The notes under the pieces are model-generated. The model was not told where the DNA came from. It saw only the letters and a program-made list of their open reading frames with translations, and ran no database searches. This document shows, piece after piece, positions 48,237 through 58,329 of a DNA stretch of 64,000 nt. Position 1 is the first letter of the stretch. Each line of letters opens with the position of its first letter. The position numbers were made by a program, and so were the translations under genes. This DNA is from Opitutales bacterium (GTDB lineage: Bacteria; Verrucomicrobiota; Verrucomicrobiia; Opitutales; Oceanipulchritudinaceae): positions 1 to 64,000 of the forward strand of contig JAFGLA010000054.1 in the NCBI GenBank assembly GCA_016928295.1. Direction: 5' to 3'.

Positions 48237-48332
48237 GGGAGCGTTTGCAAATAGAACTCCCGTCGGAATACGGGCGTCTTTATCTCGGAAATCCATCCCG
48301 CCCCCTCGGTCCGTCTATTTGCAAACGCTGCC
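48237..48332. repeat. Family B inverted-repeat element, inverted and internally deleted copy
   Basis: 96 bp. It begins with GGGAGCGTTTGCAAATAGA and ends TCTATTTGCAAACGC-TGCC. Compared with 21973-22134 it is in opposite orientation and lacks about 65 bp of the middle, joining the two conserved outer parts. At 48204 the 12-mer TAGAGCGTTTCT equals a family A end. Together these explain most of the gap 48080-48429. Confidence 0.8.
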
Positions 48333-48346
48333 TAAAGAAATCGGTA

Positions 48347-48386
48347 CAAAAAAAAGGCGCGGTCACCGTTTCGATGCCGCGCCTTT
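48347..48386. terminator. Bidirectional terminator between rng and the GPH symporter
   Basis: Stem AAAGGCGCGG/CCGCGCCTTT around a 14-nt loop, with a run of nine A on the left (T on the minus strand). Confidence 0.85.
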
Positions 48387-48429
48387 GAAATGTGATTGGC
48401 TTTGTTGCTAACGAGTGTCTTCCAAGGCT

Positions 48430-49965
48430 TTAGGCACTGGCAGCTTCTTCAGCATCCTCGGCGGCTTTGCGGGCCTTGAGGTCGGCTTCGATCTCGGCGA
48501 CTTTCTTGTCGTTTAGCGGATAGAAGCTGACGACAACCATCGAGATTACGCCGAAAACAGCCGGAATCAGGCTCATCATGAGCGTAAGATTGCTTTTCAC
48601 CGTCTCGTTAGGCTCGGTGTTTGCTACGTACCCGGACCAATCCAGCATCCAGCCAACGAACAGGGCGGCAAATGCCCAGCCGTATTTCTGCGTCATTGTG
48701 GAGGCGGAGAATACTAGGCCCGTCGCGCGGCGGCCGCGCTTCCAGTCGGAATAGTCAGCCGTGTCCGCATACATGGCCCAGAGGAGCGCAGCAATAGTGC
48801 CGCCGCCCAGCGAGCCTATCACCTGCAATACGAGCATGATGCTAACCTGTTCGGGCTTGAAGAAGTAGTATGATGCCGTTCCGACGATGGCCGTTGACAT
48901 AAGGACATAGAAGGACTTCTTCTTGCCGATGATGGACACGAGGAGGGGCAGAATTAGAACGCCCACAATGGATGCGATCTGCCCAACTCCGTTAAAGAGC
49001 GACACGATGCCTTCAAACTCCATGGCCTTGGTGCCGATGTAGGGCATCCAGTTATCGCCAAAGAACAGCCATGTTACGTTCTGCTCGCCAACAAAGTACT
49101 TAAAGTAGTGTGCCGAACATGTGGAACGGATGGCCGTGAACATGATGTAGGTGATCGTCGTGCCAACGAGCAGCCACCAAGGGGCATTGCCAAGCAAGTC
49201 CTTGAAGTCCAGCTTGAGGTTCGTCTTCTGGTTCTTGGAAGGGGTTACACGCTCGTGTGTACCGAAGAATGTGATGAGGAAGAACACTATGACCATTACG
49301 CCGATAAAGGCAAAGGCCATGGACCAGCCGAACTGGGTGCGTTCGAGGATTTCCGGATAGGCGTCCATCTTGCTGCCCGGGTTTGCGACGAGCCATGCGT
49401 CAACGGTTTCCTTGTTCGCTTCGTAGAACTGCTTCACTCCGCCAAGCGACTTGGTCATGGGCAGGAGGAAGAAGGAGATTAGCGTGCCCGCGCCAAAGGC
49501 GAACATGAACTTGATGGACGATACCGTGGTGCGGTCCACGGGGTTGGGCGAAATGACGCCGAGAAGAGCCGTGTAAGGGATGTTGATGGCCGTGTAGAGC
49601 ATCATCAGCGGAATATAGGTGCTGTATGCCCAGGCTATCTTGCCGCCCATGCCCATGTCCGGCGTTGTAAAGGTCAGCCAGCCGAATATGGCAAGAGGAA
49701 CTACCATCCAGACGAAATAGGGACGGAACTTGCCCCAGCGTGTGTTTGTGCGGTCGGCAATGGCGCCCATCAAGGGGTCGTTGACGCCGTCCCAGATTCG
49801 GGCCAGCAGAAGCATCGTCCCTACGGCCTTGCCGCTGATGCCGAATACGTCCGTGTAAAAGAACATTAGATAGACCATGAAGGTCTGCCAGTAGAGGCAG
49901 GAGGCAAGGTCTCCGAAGCCGTAAGAGAGCTTCTCAGTGAAGGGGATTCTATCCGATTTTGTCAT
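48430..49965 (-). CDS. GPH-family sugar:cation symporter (MFS)
   Basis: A 511-aa inner-membrane transporter with about 12 hydrophobic segments. Family signatures are KLSYGFGDLASCLYWQTF at the start, DGVNDPLMGAIADRTNTRWGKFRPY in the first cytoplasmic loop, and MYADTADYSDWKRGRRATGLVFSAS in the second half. GPH transporters take up glycosides, pentosides or hexuronides, so it is the likely inner-membrane step after the TonB receptors nearby. The leader reads ATCCCCACTCACC before ATG, without Shine-Dalgarno. Confidence 0.93.
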   Translation of the reverse strand: MTKSDRIPFTEKLSYGFGDLASCLYWQTFMVYLMFFYTDVFGISGKAVGTMLLLARIWDGVNDPLMGAIADRTNTRWGKFRPYFVWMVVPLAIFGWLTFTTPDMGMGGKIAWAYSTYIPLMMLYTAINIPYTALLGVISPNPVDRTTVSSIKFMFAFGAGTLISFFLLPMTKSLGGVKQFYEANKETVDAWLVANPGSKMDAYPEILERTQFGWSMAFAFIGVMVIVFFLITFFGTHERVTPSKNQKTNLKLDFKDLLGNAPWWLLVGTTITYIMFTAIRSTCSAHYFKYFVGEQNVTWLFFGDNWMPYIGTKAMEFEGIVSLFNGVGQIASIVGVLILPLLVSIIGKKKSFYVLMSTAIVGTASYYFFKPEQVSIMLVLQVIGSLGGGTIAALLWAMYADTADYSDWKRGRRATGLVFSASTMTQKYGWAFAALFVGWMLDWSGYVANTEPNETVKSNLTLMMSLIPAVFGVISMVVVSFYPLNDKKVAEIEADLKARKAAEDAEEAASA

Positions 49966-50480
49966 GGTGAGTGGGGATTGTTGTGCAGCCGGAGGCTTGT
50001 CACTGGCGTCGCTTATGCTACGTGCGTCGCCTTGTCCTGCCTGGACTGCTGGAGTGTGGGGTTAACTTGTGCCAGATGCTCTGCTTTATGCGCGGCAATG
50101 CCATCTCAACGGGTGTTGAACGGGCACGACGAACTTGTGCGGCATCTCGATAAAGTCTTTAGGCTGTGGTGCGCTTGAAACACCGCGTTGTTCCCGGGTT
50201 TCGCTTGATTTGCGAGCCGAAAAATATGCGCAAGCGTTCCTGGCGCGTAGGTTAATGTGGAGTGTATGTGGGGAACTGATGCGGGCACCGAGGGGGCGGC
50301 GGCGCTTGTGTAGCATTGAGCAAACAGGCGAGCAACCGCATCTGCACTTCCAGTGGATAATCCGGACGGCAGACGTGGTGTTCTTGATTGCCCAAAACTG
50401 GCGCAATGCCAGCAATTCAGCCATTTTCATCTTGCTGGCCCATGGCTGTATGTCGAGCCTGCTTTTTAGCTTAACAAAAG
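49966..50480. other. Gap without a supported gene
   Basis: About 515 bp between the symporter start and the terminator of the downstream TonB receptor. Open frames such as 50135-50539 run through the terminator and resemble nothing known. I see no copy of the receptor promoter motif here. Confidence 0.5.
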
Positions 50481-50482
50481 AA

Positions 50483-50520
50483 AGAGGCCCGAACCTTTCG
50501 GCTCGGGCCTCTGCAATTTT
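50483..50520 (-). terminator. Terminator of TonB receptor 1
   Basis: Stem AGAGGCCCGA/TCGGGCCTCT with loop ACCTTTCGGC; on the minus strand it is followed by TTCTTTTGTT. It is identical in stem and loop to the terminator at 54654-54691. Confidence 0.88.
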
Positions 50521-50580
50521 CTTACCTTTGTGTTCTTAGCTCAGGCTTTTCGCAAGAGCCATTGTACCCTTTAGGACAAC

Positions 50581-53500
50581 TTAGAACGTGAAGGTGTTGG
50601 TGATGTACCAAGTGGTCTCTTCCGGGATACGGGCGGAGGCAACGCTGTAGTCGTCGTAGATGCCGTCGCCGTCGTCGTCAGCCGGGTTGACCGTAACGGG
50701 AATCAGATCGTCGTCCGCGAAGAGGTTCTTCACGTTGAGCTGAATTCTCCAGGTCACGTCGTCGTTGATGGCGTGCTCGTAACCGATCCAGAGGTCGAAG
50801 TACTGTTCGTAATCGCTCTCCCAGGGGTTGTTGAGGTCGTACTGGCTGATGCCGTCAACCTGAACGAGTTCACCGTCAGATCCGTAGAGGAGCGGGTACC
50901 CGATCGTGGTCTTGTCCTGCCAGCGGTATGCACCACCGATGTTCATACCCTTCAACATGCCTTCGGAGAAGGAGTAGTTGGTGACGAGGTTGAAGCGCCA
51001 CTTGCACAGTTCAGGAACGTTAGCGCCTTCAAGTGCCTTCTGGAGAAGGAAGTTACCGTAGTATTCGCTCTTCCACTTGGTCACGAGGATTTCGCGGCCG
51101 GACCAGGGGCCCCACAAGCAAGCCTGACCGTAAGCGGTGTTGTATGCAGCAACGCGCTGATCGGTGAAGTCTGAGTAGGTCTGGGCGAGGTTGAGGCGAA
51201 CGGCTTCCGTCTTGGCCAAGTTGGCTGTGAGGTTCCAGTTCGGTGTGATCTGGTACGAAAGTTCGAATTCGATACCTTCGGACTCGATGTCACCGGTGAC
51301 CTTCATATTGTTGCTGCCGGAGTTGATGTTACCCCAGAAGGACGGTTCTCCACCGGCCTTAACACTGGCGAGCCACTCGTCGAACGTTGTGCCGTTGAAC
51401 CAGTTGCGCTGGAAGGCTTCGCTCGGGTAGTAGGTCGGGTTGTTGCTGAGGGCGGCGGTGTAGTCGTCGTTGCAGTTAAACCATGCATCGGCAACACTGT
51501 GGAACAGGGCCTGCGTTTCCGCATCGGTTGCGCCGTCCTTGTTTTCCCACACCTGGAAGTCACCAACGGTGGTGTCTGCACGGCGGTCCGTGGAGAAGTC
51601 ACCGGTGCGCATCAGCGCCTGCAGGGTATACATGTATGACCATCCTTCACCCATGCCGAGCATGTAGTAGTTGGTGATGGCATCGCCGACGTCGGCGTTG
51701 TTGACCTTGCTTTCATACCAGTTCACCTTGAGCATGAGCTTGTCGTCGAGGGCGCTAACGGTGAAACCGTAGTCCTTTGTCGAACCCTGCTCTGCCGCAA
51801 TCGTGTTGCCGAAGAGGTCAACGCGCTTTGCGTTCGGGCGGAAGTTGTCCGAATCATTGTAGAAGAGGCTGATGTCAAGACCCAGCGGCATCTTCTTGCG
51901 GAGCGATTCCGGCATACGGGCTACGATGCCCCAGCTGGTGGTGTCGCCCTTTTCCATGTTGTATTCGCGATTACCCTTTGTGGTGTCGAGAACACTGGCC
52001 TTGGCTTCCGCAGCCGAAGAGGGAACATACCATTCAGGATCGCTGAAGTTGGCTATGCCGTTTGCCGAATTGATCGACGCAGCGCCCGAGCCGAAGAACT
52101 TCTGCTCGTCTTCGCGGTAGCTAACCGTCGGGACAAGAATGCTGTCCAGAAGATAGCCGTTCCACACCATACCCCAGCTTTCGGTTTCAACGCGCTCATC
52201 GTAGCACTGGCTGCCGATGTAGAGGTTGTCCATATCGTCAGAGTTGGCATCGCTCCACACATCGAACGGGGTATTCACGTAGCTTGTGCCGTTCCACATG
52301 TTAATGCTGGAATCGGTGGGGTTACGGAGTGCGTTGATGCGCTGCGCGTTCACCTGGGAGGCCGAGGTCGTACCGGTGAGGCCGCCGCTTAGGTAGCTCA
52401 GGGTTGCAACTTCGCGGGCACCTTCGGTGATGGCCTTGCTGTCGTAGTAACCCGTGCCGGAGGTGTTACCTTCCCAGCCGCGGTGTACTGTGTTGACAAC
52501 CATGTGCGAGTAGTTGGCCTGGAACACGTGGCGACCAAGGATCTTGGTCAACAGGCTGTCCGGGTCCATGAACTTCTTCAGGTCGAGGTCAACAAAACCT
52601 GTAACGCGGAAGCTGTTACGCATTTCCTCGTCGCTGTAGCCGTAGCTGCGGGAGGCAACGTATGCGCGGCCAACGTTCGGGTTGGGCGTACCGTCAGAGT
52701 AGTACTGCGAGATGTCAACGCAGAGAGCATAGCCGTTCGGGCTGATGCGCGAGCGGTAGGTCTGCAAGTCCTTCTGGTAGTCGTAGGCAACGTCTACACC
52801 GAAGAGGCCGTCCATGAACGTCTCTGTGGCGGTGATGTTGAACGCATCCCACTCTTCCAACTCTCTCTTGGTGTCGCCATCAATGAGGTTGTTGTAGTAG
52901 TCGAAGATGCCTGTGTCCTGAACGACGACACTCTTCCAAGCGCCGATGTCATAGCCGTCGAGCTTGGCGTTCGTTGCCATCGTGGGCGTTGTGGCGATAC
53001 CAAACGCGAAGATGTTTGTCGTGGGGATGTCGCCGATGCCGGCTCCAACGCCTTCTCCGTTGGCAACCTTGACGCTTTGTCCGGAGTCAACGTAGCTGTA
53101 GCTGGAGGAGTTCACATCGTCATAGATGTAAACCGGTCCGTAGTAGTCAGAACCCCAGTATGCGAGCCAAGGCGTGTAGTTGCGGGTGCCGACAGTTGTC
53201 GAACCCCACTGATCGCCTCCGTCGTCATCAGCGGCATTGCCGTTGTTGGCGATAGCGCTATTGTAGGTCTTCTGACCGAGGGCGTCGTACCAAGCACTGA
53301 TACGGTCAACCGGAGGCGTGATGCGCGGACGATTGGCTTCGATGTCGCCCTTTTCGTAGCTGGCCTTGACGATCAGCTTGGAGGTGCCGATTTCCATGAA
53401 CTTCGGTTCCCAACGGGCGGCGACAAAGATGCGCTCGTCGCGTTCGAAGGCCGGGTCCTGGCGGTACTGCTCGTCTTCGTAAAGACCAGCGATACGGACG

Positions 53501-54162
53501 GAAAGTTCGCCGTCAAGAAGAACGCGATTGACGTTGATCGAACCACGGACTGTGCCGTAGCTGCCGACCTTCATCTCTATCTTGCCTTCGTTGAACATCG
53601 AGGAACCCTGAACGTCCGTGTTAACGATACCGGCAGGGCTGCCAAGACCGAACAGAACGGCGTTTGCACCGCGCTGGATCTCAACGCGGTTAACGTTGTA
53701 ACCGTCCCACGGAAGGCGGGTCAGGAAGAAGTTACGCGCATTGTCGGCGGAGGAAAGACCGCGGACGCGTGTGTTTGATTGCGGGGATACACGACGGGCG
53801 GTGTCGTCAAAGGACGAACCGTCACCGAGGTTGGAGAAGTTACCGCCGATGCCACCTACTTCTGTGTTGGTGGTATAGACGAGCAAGCTCTTGGTGTCTG
53901 TCGCGCCGGTGTCCTGGAGGAACTGGGAGTTCACAACCTGAACGGCGTTGGCGACGTCCCTAAGGTCTGTGCGCAGGCGGGTTCCGGCCAGAGTGTCTCT
54001 GGCTGCGTAACCTATGGTACCTTCGCTCGTTACTTCGAACGGGGTGAGGTACACGATGTCTTCATCGGTCGTGGCTGCATCTTGCGCGGTGATTTGGGAC
54101 GCGCAAAGCAGAGTCGAACCGAGAATCAACGCCCTGCTTGTTAAGCGTGCGGGATATCTCAT
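50581..54162 (-). CDS. TonB-dependent outer-membrane receptor, paralog 1
   Basis: A 1193-aa outer-membrane transporter. The signal peptide ends at about residue 26 (ASQITAQ). TonB-box-like DIVYLTPFEV lies at about 35-44, and the plug opens with ARDTLAGTRLRTDLRDVANAVQVV, continuing to VEIQRGANAVLFGLGSPAGIVN. The C-terminal barrel ends in WYITNTFTF with Phe last. It matches the gene at 54748-58329 closely at both ends and less in the central loops, a tandem duplicate. Likely imports an oligosaccharide or other large nutrient, by family and by the adjacent GPH symporter and XylR-like gene; substrate unproven. Confidence 0.94.
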   Translation of the reverse strand: MRYPARLTSRALILGSTLLCASQITAQDAATTDEDIVYLTPFEVTSEGTIGYAARDTLAGTRLRTDLRDVANAVQVVNSQFLQDTGATDTKSLLVYTTNTEVGGIGGNFSNLGDGSSFDDTARRVSPQSNTRVRGLSSADNARNFFLTRLPWDGYNVNRVEIQRGANAVLFGLGSPAGIVNTDVQGSSMFNEGKIEMKVGSYGTVRGSINVNRVLLDGELSVRIAGLYEDEQYRQDPAFERDERIFVAARWEPKFMEIGTSKLIVKASYEKGDIEANRPRITPPVDRISAWYDALGQKTYNSAIANNGNAADDDGGDQWGSTTVGTRNYTPWLAYWGSDYYGPVYIYDDVNSSSYSYVDSGQSVKVANGEGVGAGIGDIPTTNIFAFGIATTPTMATNAKLDGYDIGAWKSVVVQDTGIFDYYNNLIDGDTKRELEEWDAFNITATETFMDGLFGVDVAYDYQKDLQTYRSRISPNGYALCVDISQYYSDGTPNPNVGRAYVASRSYGYSDEEMRNSFRVTGFVDLDLKKFMDPDSLLTKILGRHVFQANYSHMVVNTVHRGWEGNTSGTGYYDSKAITEGAREVATLSYLSGGLTGTTSASQVNAQRINALRNPTDSSINMWNGTSYVNTPFDVWSDANSDDMDNLYIGSQCYDERVETESWGMVWNGYLLDSILVPTVSYREDEQKFFGSGAASINSANGIANFSDPEWYVPSSAAEAKASVLDTTKGNREYNMEKGDTTSWGIVARMPESLRKKMPLGLDISLFYNDSDNFRPNAKRVDLFGNTIAAEQGSTKDYGFTVSALDDKLMLKVNWYESKVNNADVGDAITNYYMLGMGEGWSYMYTLQALMRTGDFSTDRRADTTVGDFQVWENKDGATDAETQALFHSVADAWFNCNDDYTAALSNNPTYYPSEAFQRNWFNGTTFDEWLASVKAGGEPSFWGNINSGSNNMKVTGDIESEGIEFELSYQITPNWNLTANLAKTEAVRLNLAQTYSDFTDQRVAAYNTAYGQACLWGPWSGREILVTKWKSEYYGNFLLQKALEGANVPELCKWRFNLVTNYSFSEGMLKGMNIGGAYRWQDKTTIGYPLLYGSDGELVQVDGISQYDLNNPWESDYEQYFDLWIGYEHAINDDVTWRIQLNVKNLFADDDLIPVTVNPADDDGDGIYDDYSVASARIPEETTWYITNTFTF

Positions 54163-54282
54163 TTGTGGGGAGTGGTTTCAGTGTAGTTAGTCTGACACAT
54201 CAGCGATCATACGGAATAAAAACTCCGCGACCGCGCTTTTGAAGCTCTGCCTTATACCCTGACAGAGCTGTAAGCGACGATG

Positions 54283-54335
54283 ATTCTACATCCACCGTTC
54301 AATAGGTTACATGCAATTGCGCGTGTAAATCTTGC
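54283..54335 (-). promoter_or_regulatory. Promoter/activator site of TonB receptor 1
   Basis: A 27-bp motif at 54309-54335 (begins ACATGCAATT, continues CGTGTAAA, ends TTGC) lies 21 nt from a -10-like hexamer TAGAAT (minus strand, 54288-54283). No consensus -35 is present; the motif overlaps that position. The same motif at the same spacing precedes receptor 2. This suggests an activator-dependent promoter. Confidence 0.6.
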
Positions 54336-54653
54336 GCGTCTTTACCCCATTCCTCCAGCAAGGTTGGCTATACGCATTGCATGCATGAGATCCATTTCAC
54401 AAACATGAGCCCCTTTACGATTTTCAGCCACAATAAGTACAAAAAACGAGCAACAATTCCCAGTTCGACAAACGAGGACAGGGATGAACCAGCTCTTCTT
54501 AATAAGAAGAAGCGCCCTGCAAACAGAAACAATCTGGAGAGGCAATATCGTATTACACAATACCCACATAACATTAATTACAACCCACACTTGGCAGACC
54601 TAAACCCCTCATCATTGTTCATACACTTCATCCTTAATCTTAACAATCAAAAA
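54336..54653. other. AT-rich gap without a supported gene
   Basis: About 320 bp, noticeably AT-rich compared with the coding DNA. Short frames on both strands (for example 54342-54590 minus) have no family resemblance or ribosome site. Probably decayed spacer created by the receptor duplication. Confidence 0.5.
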
Positions 54654-54693
54654 AAGAGGCCCGAACCTTTCGGCTCGGGCCTCTGCAATTTTT
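54654..54693 (-). terminator. Terminator of TonB receptor 2
   Basis: Same stem and loop as at 50483-50512 (AGAGGCCCGA/TCGGGCCTCT), with six A on the left that read as T on the minus strand. Confidence 0.88.
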
Positions 54694-54747
54694 ACATTTA
54701 CGTTCCTACCCTAGCCGGAGCTTGAGCAGACCTGCGCGAACGCACGC

Positions 54748-57700
54748 CTAGAACGTGAAGGTATTGGTCAGATACCAAGTGGTCTCGTCGGGGATGCGAA
54801 CAGTCGCATACGTGCCATCGGGCTGGCATGACACGGGAATCAGATCGTCGTCCGCAAAGAGATTCTTCACGTTGAGCTGAATTCTCCAGGTCACGTCGTC
54901 ATTGATGGCGTGTTCGTAGCCGACCCACATATCGAGGTAATGTTCGGCATCGCCCTTGTAGGGGTTATCGATGTCGTAGGTTTCGTTGCCATCTGCATCG
55001 TTAATGACCGGATAGCCAATTACGACCTTGTCCTGCCAGCGGTAACCCGCACCGACATTGACACCCTTTAGCAATCCTTCGTCAAAGGAGTAGTTGGTTA
55101 CGATGTTGAAGCGCCATTTGCAAAGCTCCGGCACCTCGGCCCCTTCCAAGGCGCGCTGCATCAGGTAGTTGCCATAGAAGGTATTATTGAACAGGTAGCG
55201 CAGAGTCGCGGTCTGGTCGTAATTGCCGTTCCACAAACGTGCGTCGCCGTATGCACCGGCATAGACCTGCGCACGGTTAAGCGTGAAGTCCGTAAACGAA
55301 CCGGCAAGGTTCATGCGCAGAGCCCTGGTCTTGGAAACATTAACCGCCACGTTCCAGTTCTTGGTAATTTGGGCCGTAAGCTCGAATTCAATACCCTCGG
55401 ACTCTGTGTCACCTGTGATGGCGCAGTCCTTGGGGTCTTGAATGTTGTTCCAGAAGGTCATGCTGTGCGTCGGGTCCGCGTCAACCTGCGCCCTCCATTC
55501 CTTGAACGTTGTTTGGTTGAACCAGTTACGCTGCCATGCCTCGGTGGGGTTAAGCGGGTTTTCAACGTTAAGGTATGCCTGAGTGCCCACCTGATCTGGC
55601 GACACACCGATCATTGCCGTGTATGAAGCCTTCCAGAGAGCGAGCGTTTCAGCCTCTGTCATGCCGCCGCCCGGCTGCCAGGGCAGGTATTCGCCAACGG
55701 TCGTATCGCTGCGGAAGTCCGTTGTGAAGTTACCCGCGTGGTAGGCGGAATTTAGCATCTGCTGATACGCCCAGCCTTCTCCCTTGAACGCCCAGAGGCC
55801 GGAAATGGCGCTGTTAAGCGTGGCATTTGTAACCTTGGACTCGTACCAGTTGACCTTGAAGGTCACTCTGTCTTCGAACGCGCTCAAGACAAAGCCATAG
55901 TCCTTTGTCGTTCCGGTGGGCGAAGCGAGCGTATTGCCATAAATGTCAATACGGCTGGCATCTGGACGGAAGTTGTCCGAATCGTTGTAGAACACGCTGA
56001 AATCAAGCCCCCAGGGGAGCTTGTTCTTGATAAACTCCGGCGTGTGCAGCACAAGGCCCCACGCAGTGGTGTTGTTGTCAACGGAGGCGTAACGACGACC
56101 TGTCTTTTCACCTGTGGAGGTGAGCGCGTCGGCCTCGCTGCTGGGCAGATACCATTCAGGACTTGTGAAGTCGGCAATACCGGCATTACCACCCGTGGCA
56201 GGCCCAGTGTAGCGGTAAACCTGCTTGTCGGAACGATAGCCGACGGTTGGCACGAGGATGTTGTCGAGCATGTAGCCATTCCAGACAAGGCCCCAGGTGT
56301 CGGTCTCGGTCTCGGACCTCCATGTGTTGCTGCCGCGGTAGAGGTTCTTCATGTCCTCTTTGTTGCTGTCGCTCCAGATCGTTATTGGTACGTTCTGGTA
56401 CGAAGCGTTCGCGTAAGTTCCGTCCGGAGAGTCAAGAAGCAGGACCGAGCCTGACTGGGCGTCACGAGTCGCGTTGATGCGCGAAAGGTTAAGCCCCGAA
56501 GGCGTCGATGTACCAGCCACGCTGGAGCCACTGAGGTAGCTCATCGTGGAGACAAAACGGCCAAAGGTGCCTATGTCGGCTGAATCGTAGAAGCCCTCGC
56601 CCGCAGTAAGGCCCATCCAGGTCTTGAAGTCGCGCTCCTGAACAAGGTTGGTGTAATTGCCTTGAAACACCTGACGGCCCAGTATCTTCACAAGAAGGCT
56701 TTCAGGGTCGAAGAACTTCTTGAAGTCCAGATCCACGTACGCGGTACCGCGAAGAGTCTTGGAAACCTCCTCATCGCTGAAACCCTGACTGCGGGAGGCC
56801 ACATAGACCTTGCCAGCGTTGGGGTTGATGGAACCGTCCATGTAATACTGGTTCAGGTCTATGCAGAGCGAGTAACCCGCGTTCTGGATTCTGGAGCGGT
56901 ATTCCTGTTCGTCTCTTTGGTAGTCATAGGAGAACTCTATACCGAACATGTCGTCCATGAAGGTCTCGGACATGGTGATATTGTATGCCTCCCAGTTCTC
57001 AAGCTCGCGCTTGGTGTCGCCGTCGAGCAGCTTATTGTAGAAATCGAATATGGACGGATCCGTAATCATCTGGTCCTTCCACGCTCCGATTCCGGAACCA
57101 ACTGCCCCAACTCGGCCAGCCCAAACACTGGTGACTGCGATACCCGCGTTGGATAGATAACTAGTCGGAGCAGTGCCAGTATAGGTGGCAAAGTTCCGGT
57201 TCATCACCTGCCCGAGGAATATTACGCTCTGCTCGGGCGAATTGACATCGGGGAACACGACAATCGGTCCTCCCGTATCGCCACCCCAATAAGTCAGCCA
57301 TGCGCTGTAGTTGGGGTTGGCCGTCCCGTCCGTAAAGGAGCTTTGAAGCGCTCCGTATGAACTGGCGTTAGCCGCTGAGGGATCGTAATTGGCAGCGTTG
57401 TTGTTGTTAATTACAGAGCCGTCATAGATCTTGCGGTTGATCTTCGGATCCGTCCACCAAGCGGTCATGCGGTCGTAAGGGGGGGTGACTCGTGGGCGAT
57501 TGGCCTCGATGTCTCCCCTTTCGTAATTCACTTTAAGCGTGAACTTGGAAGAGCCTATCTTCATGAACTCCGGCTCCCAGCGGGCGGCGACGTAAATGCG
57601 CTCGTCCTGCTCGAATGCGGGGTCTTGGCGGTACTGCTCGTCCTCGTACAATCCGGCGACGCGAACGGAAAGCTCGCCGTCCAGAATGACGCGGTTCACG

Positions 57701-58329
57701 TTGAACGAACCACGGACCGTGCCGTAGCTACCGACCTTCATCTCGATCTTGCCCTCGTTAAAGAGCGTGGCGCCCTGCATATTGGTATTGATAATACCGG
57801 CGGGGCTTCCAATGCCGAAGAGAATGGAGTTGGCACCGCGCTGTATGTCCACGCGGTCAACGTTGTAGCTGTCCCACGGTGTGCGGGTCAGGAAGAAGTT
57901 CCTCGTGTTGTCGGCAGAGTCCAGACCGCGAACGCGGGTGTTACTCTGCGGTGAAACGCGGGACGCTGTGTCGTCAGGGGCGTTGCCGTCCCGAAGGTTT
58001 GAGAAGTTGCCGCCAACGCCACCTACTTCCGTATTGGTGGTATAGACGAGCAAGCTCTTCGTGTCCGTGGCTCCAGTGTCCTGGAGGAACTGCGAATTCA
58101 CGACCTGTACGGCGTTTGCAACGTCCCTCAGGTCTGTGCGCAGGCGGGTTCCGGCCAGAGTGTCTCTGGCTGCGTAACCTATTGTTCCTTCGCTCGTTAC
58201 TTCGAACGGGCTAAGATATACGATGTCGTCGTCGGACGACACTGCCTCTTGCGCCACACTCCCAGTGGCGCACAACAGTGTAGTACCGAGAATACACGCA
58301 CCGCTAGTCAAGCGTACGTAATTTCTCAT
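54748..58329 (-). CDS. TonB-dependent outer-membrane receptor, paralog 2
   Basis: A 1193-aa receptor built like paralog 1: signal peptide to about residue 26, box DIVYLSPFEV, the same plug opening (GYAARDTLAGTRLRTDLRDVANAV), VDIQRGANSILFGIGSPAGIIN, and the barrel end WYLTNTFTF. Differences concentrate at about 285-400 and in loops, where ligand contacts are expected. It is divergent from the XylR-like regulator, which makes coregulation likely. The leader TGAAACATACCCCCACAC precedes ATG. Confidence 0.94.
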   Translation of the reverse strand: MRNYVRLTSGACILGTTLLCATGSVAQEAVSSDDDIVYLSPFEVTSEGTIGYAARDTLAGTRLRTDLRDVANAVQVVNSQFLQDTGATDTKSLLVYTTNTEVGGVGGNFSNLRDGNAPDDTASRVSPQSNTRVRGLDSADNTRNFFLTRTPWDSYNVDRVDIQRGANSILFGIGSPAGIINTNMQGATLFNEGKIEMKVGSYGTVRGSFNVNRVILDGELSVRVAGLYEDEQYRQDPAFEQDERIYVAARWEPEFMKIGSSKFTLKVNYERGDIEANRPRVTPPYDRMTAWWTDPKINRKIYDGSVINNNNAANYDPSAANASSYGALQSSFTDGTANPNYSAWLTYWGGDTGGPIVVFPDVNSPEQSVIFLGQVMNRNFATYTGTAPTSYLSNAGIAVTSVWAGRVGAVGSGIGAWKDQMITDPSIFDFYNKLLDGDTKRELENWEAYNITMSETFMDDMFGIEFSYDYQRDEQEYRSRIQNAGYSLCIDLNQYYMDGSINPNAGKVYVASRSQGFSDEEVSKTLRGTAYVDLDFKKFFDPESLLVKILGRQVFQGNYTNLVQERDFKTWMGLTAGEGFYDSADIGTFGRFVSTMSYLSGSSVAGTSTPSGLNLSRINATRDAQSGSVLLLDSPDGTYANASYQNVPITIWSDSNKEDMKNLYRGSNTWRSETETDTWGLVWNGYMLDNILVPTVGYRSDKQVYRYTGPATGGNAGIADFTSPEWYLPSSEADALTSTGEKTGRRYASVDNNTTAWGLVLHTPEFIKNKLPWGLDFSVFYNDSDNFRPDASRIDIYGNTLASPTGTTKDYGFVLSAFEDRVTFKVNWYESKVTNATLNSAISGLWAFKGEGWAYQQMLNSAYHAGNFTTDFRSDTTVGEYLPWQPGGGMTEAETLALWKASYTAMIGVSPDQVGTQAYLNVENPLNPTEAWQRNWFNQTTFKEWRAQVDADPTHSMTFWNNIQDPKDCAITGDTESEGIEFELTAQITKNWNVAVNVSKTRALRMNLAGSFTDFTLNRAQVYAGAYGDARLWNGNYDQTATLRYLFNNTFYGNYLMQRALEGAEVPELCKWRFNIVTNYSFDEGLLKGVNVGAGYRWQDKVVIGYPVINDADGNETYDIDNPYKGDAEHYLDMWVGYEHAINDDVTWRIQLNVKNLFADDDLIPVSCQPDGTYATVRIPDETTWYLTNTFTF

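Noticed and set aside
50135-50539. 134-aa frame in the symporter-receptor gap
   Set aside because: It runs through the receptor terminator, has no ribosome site and no family match.
52483-53778. 431-aa plus-strand open frame opposite TonB receptor 1
   Set aside because: Antisense shadow of the receptor; Val/Ala-rich with no domain, and the corresponding stretch in paralog 2 is broken.
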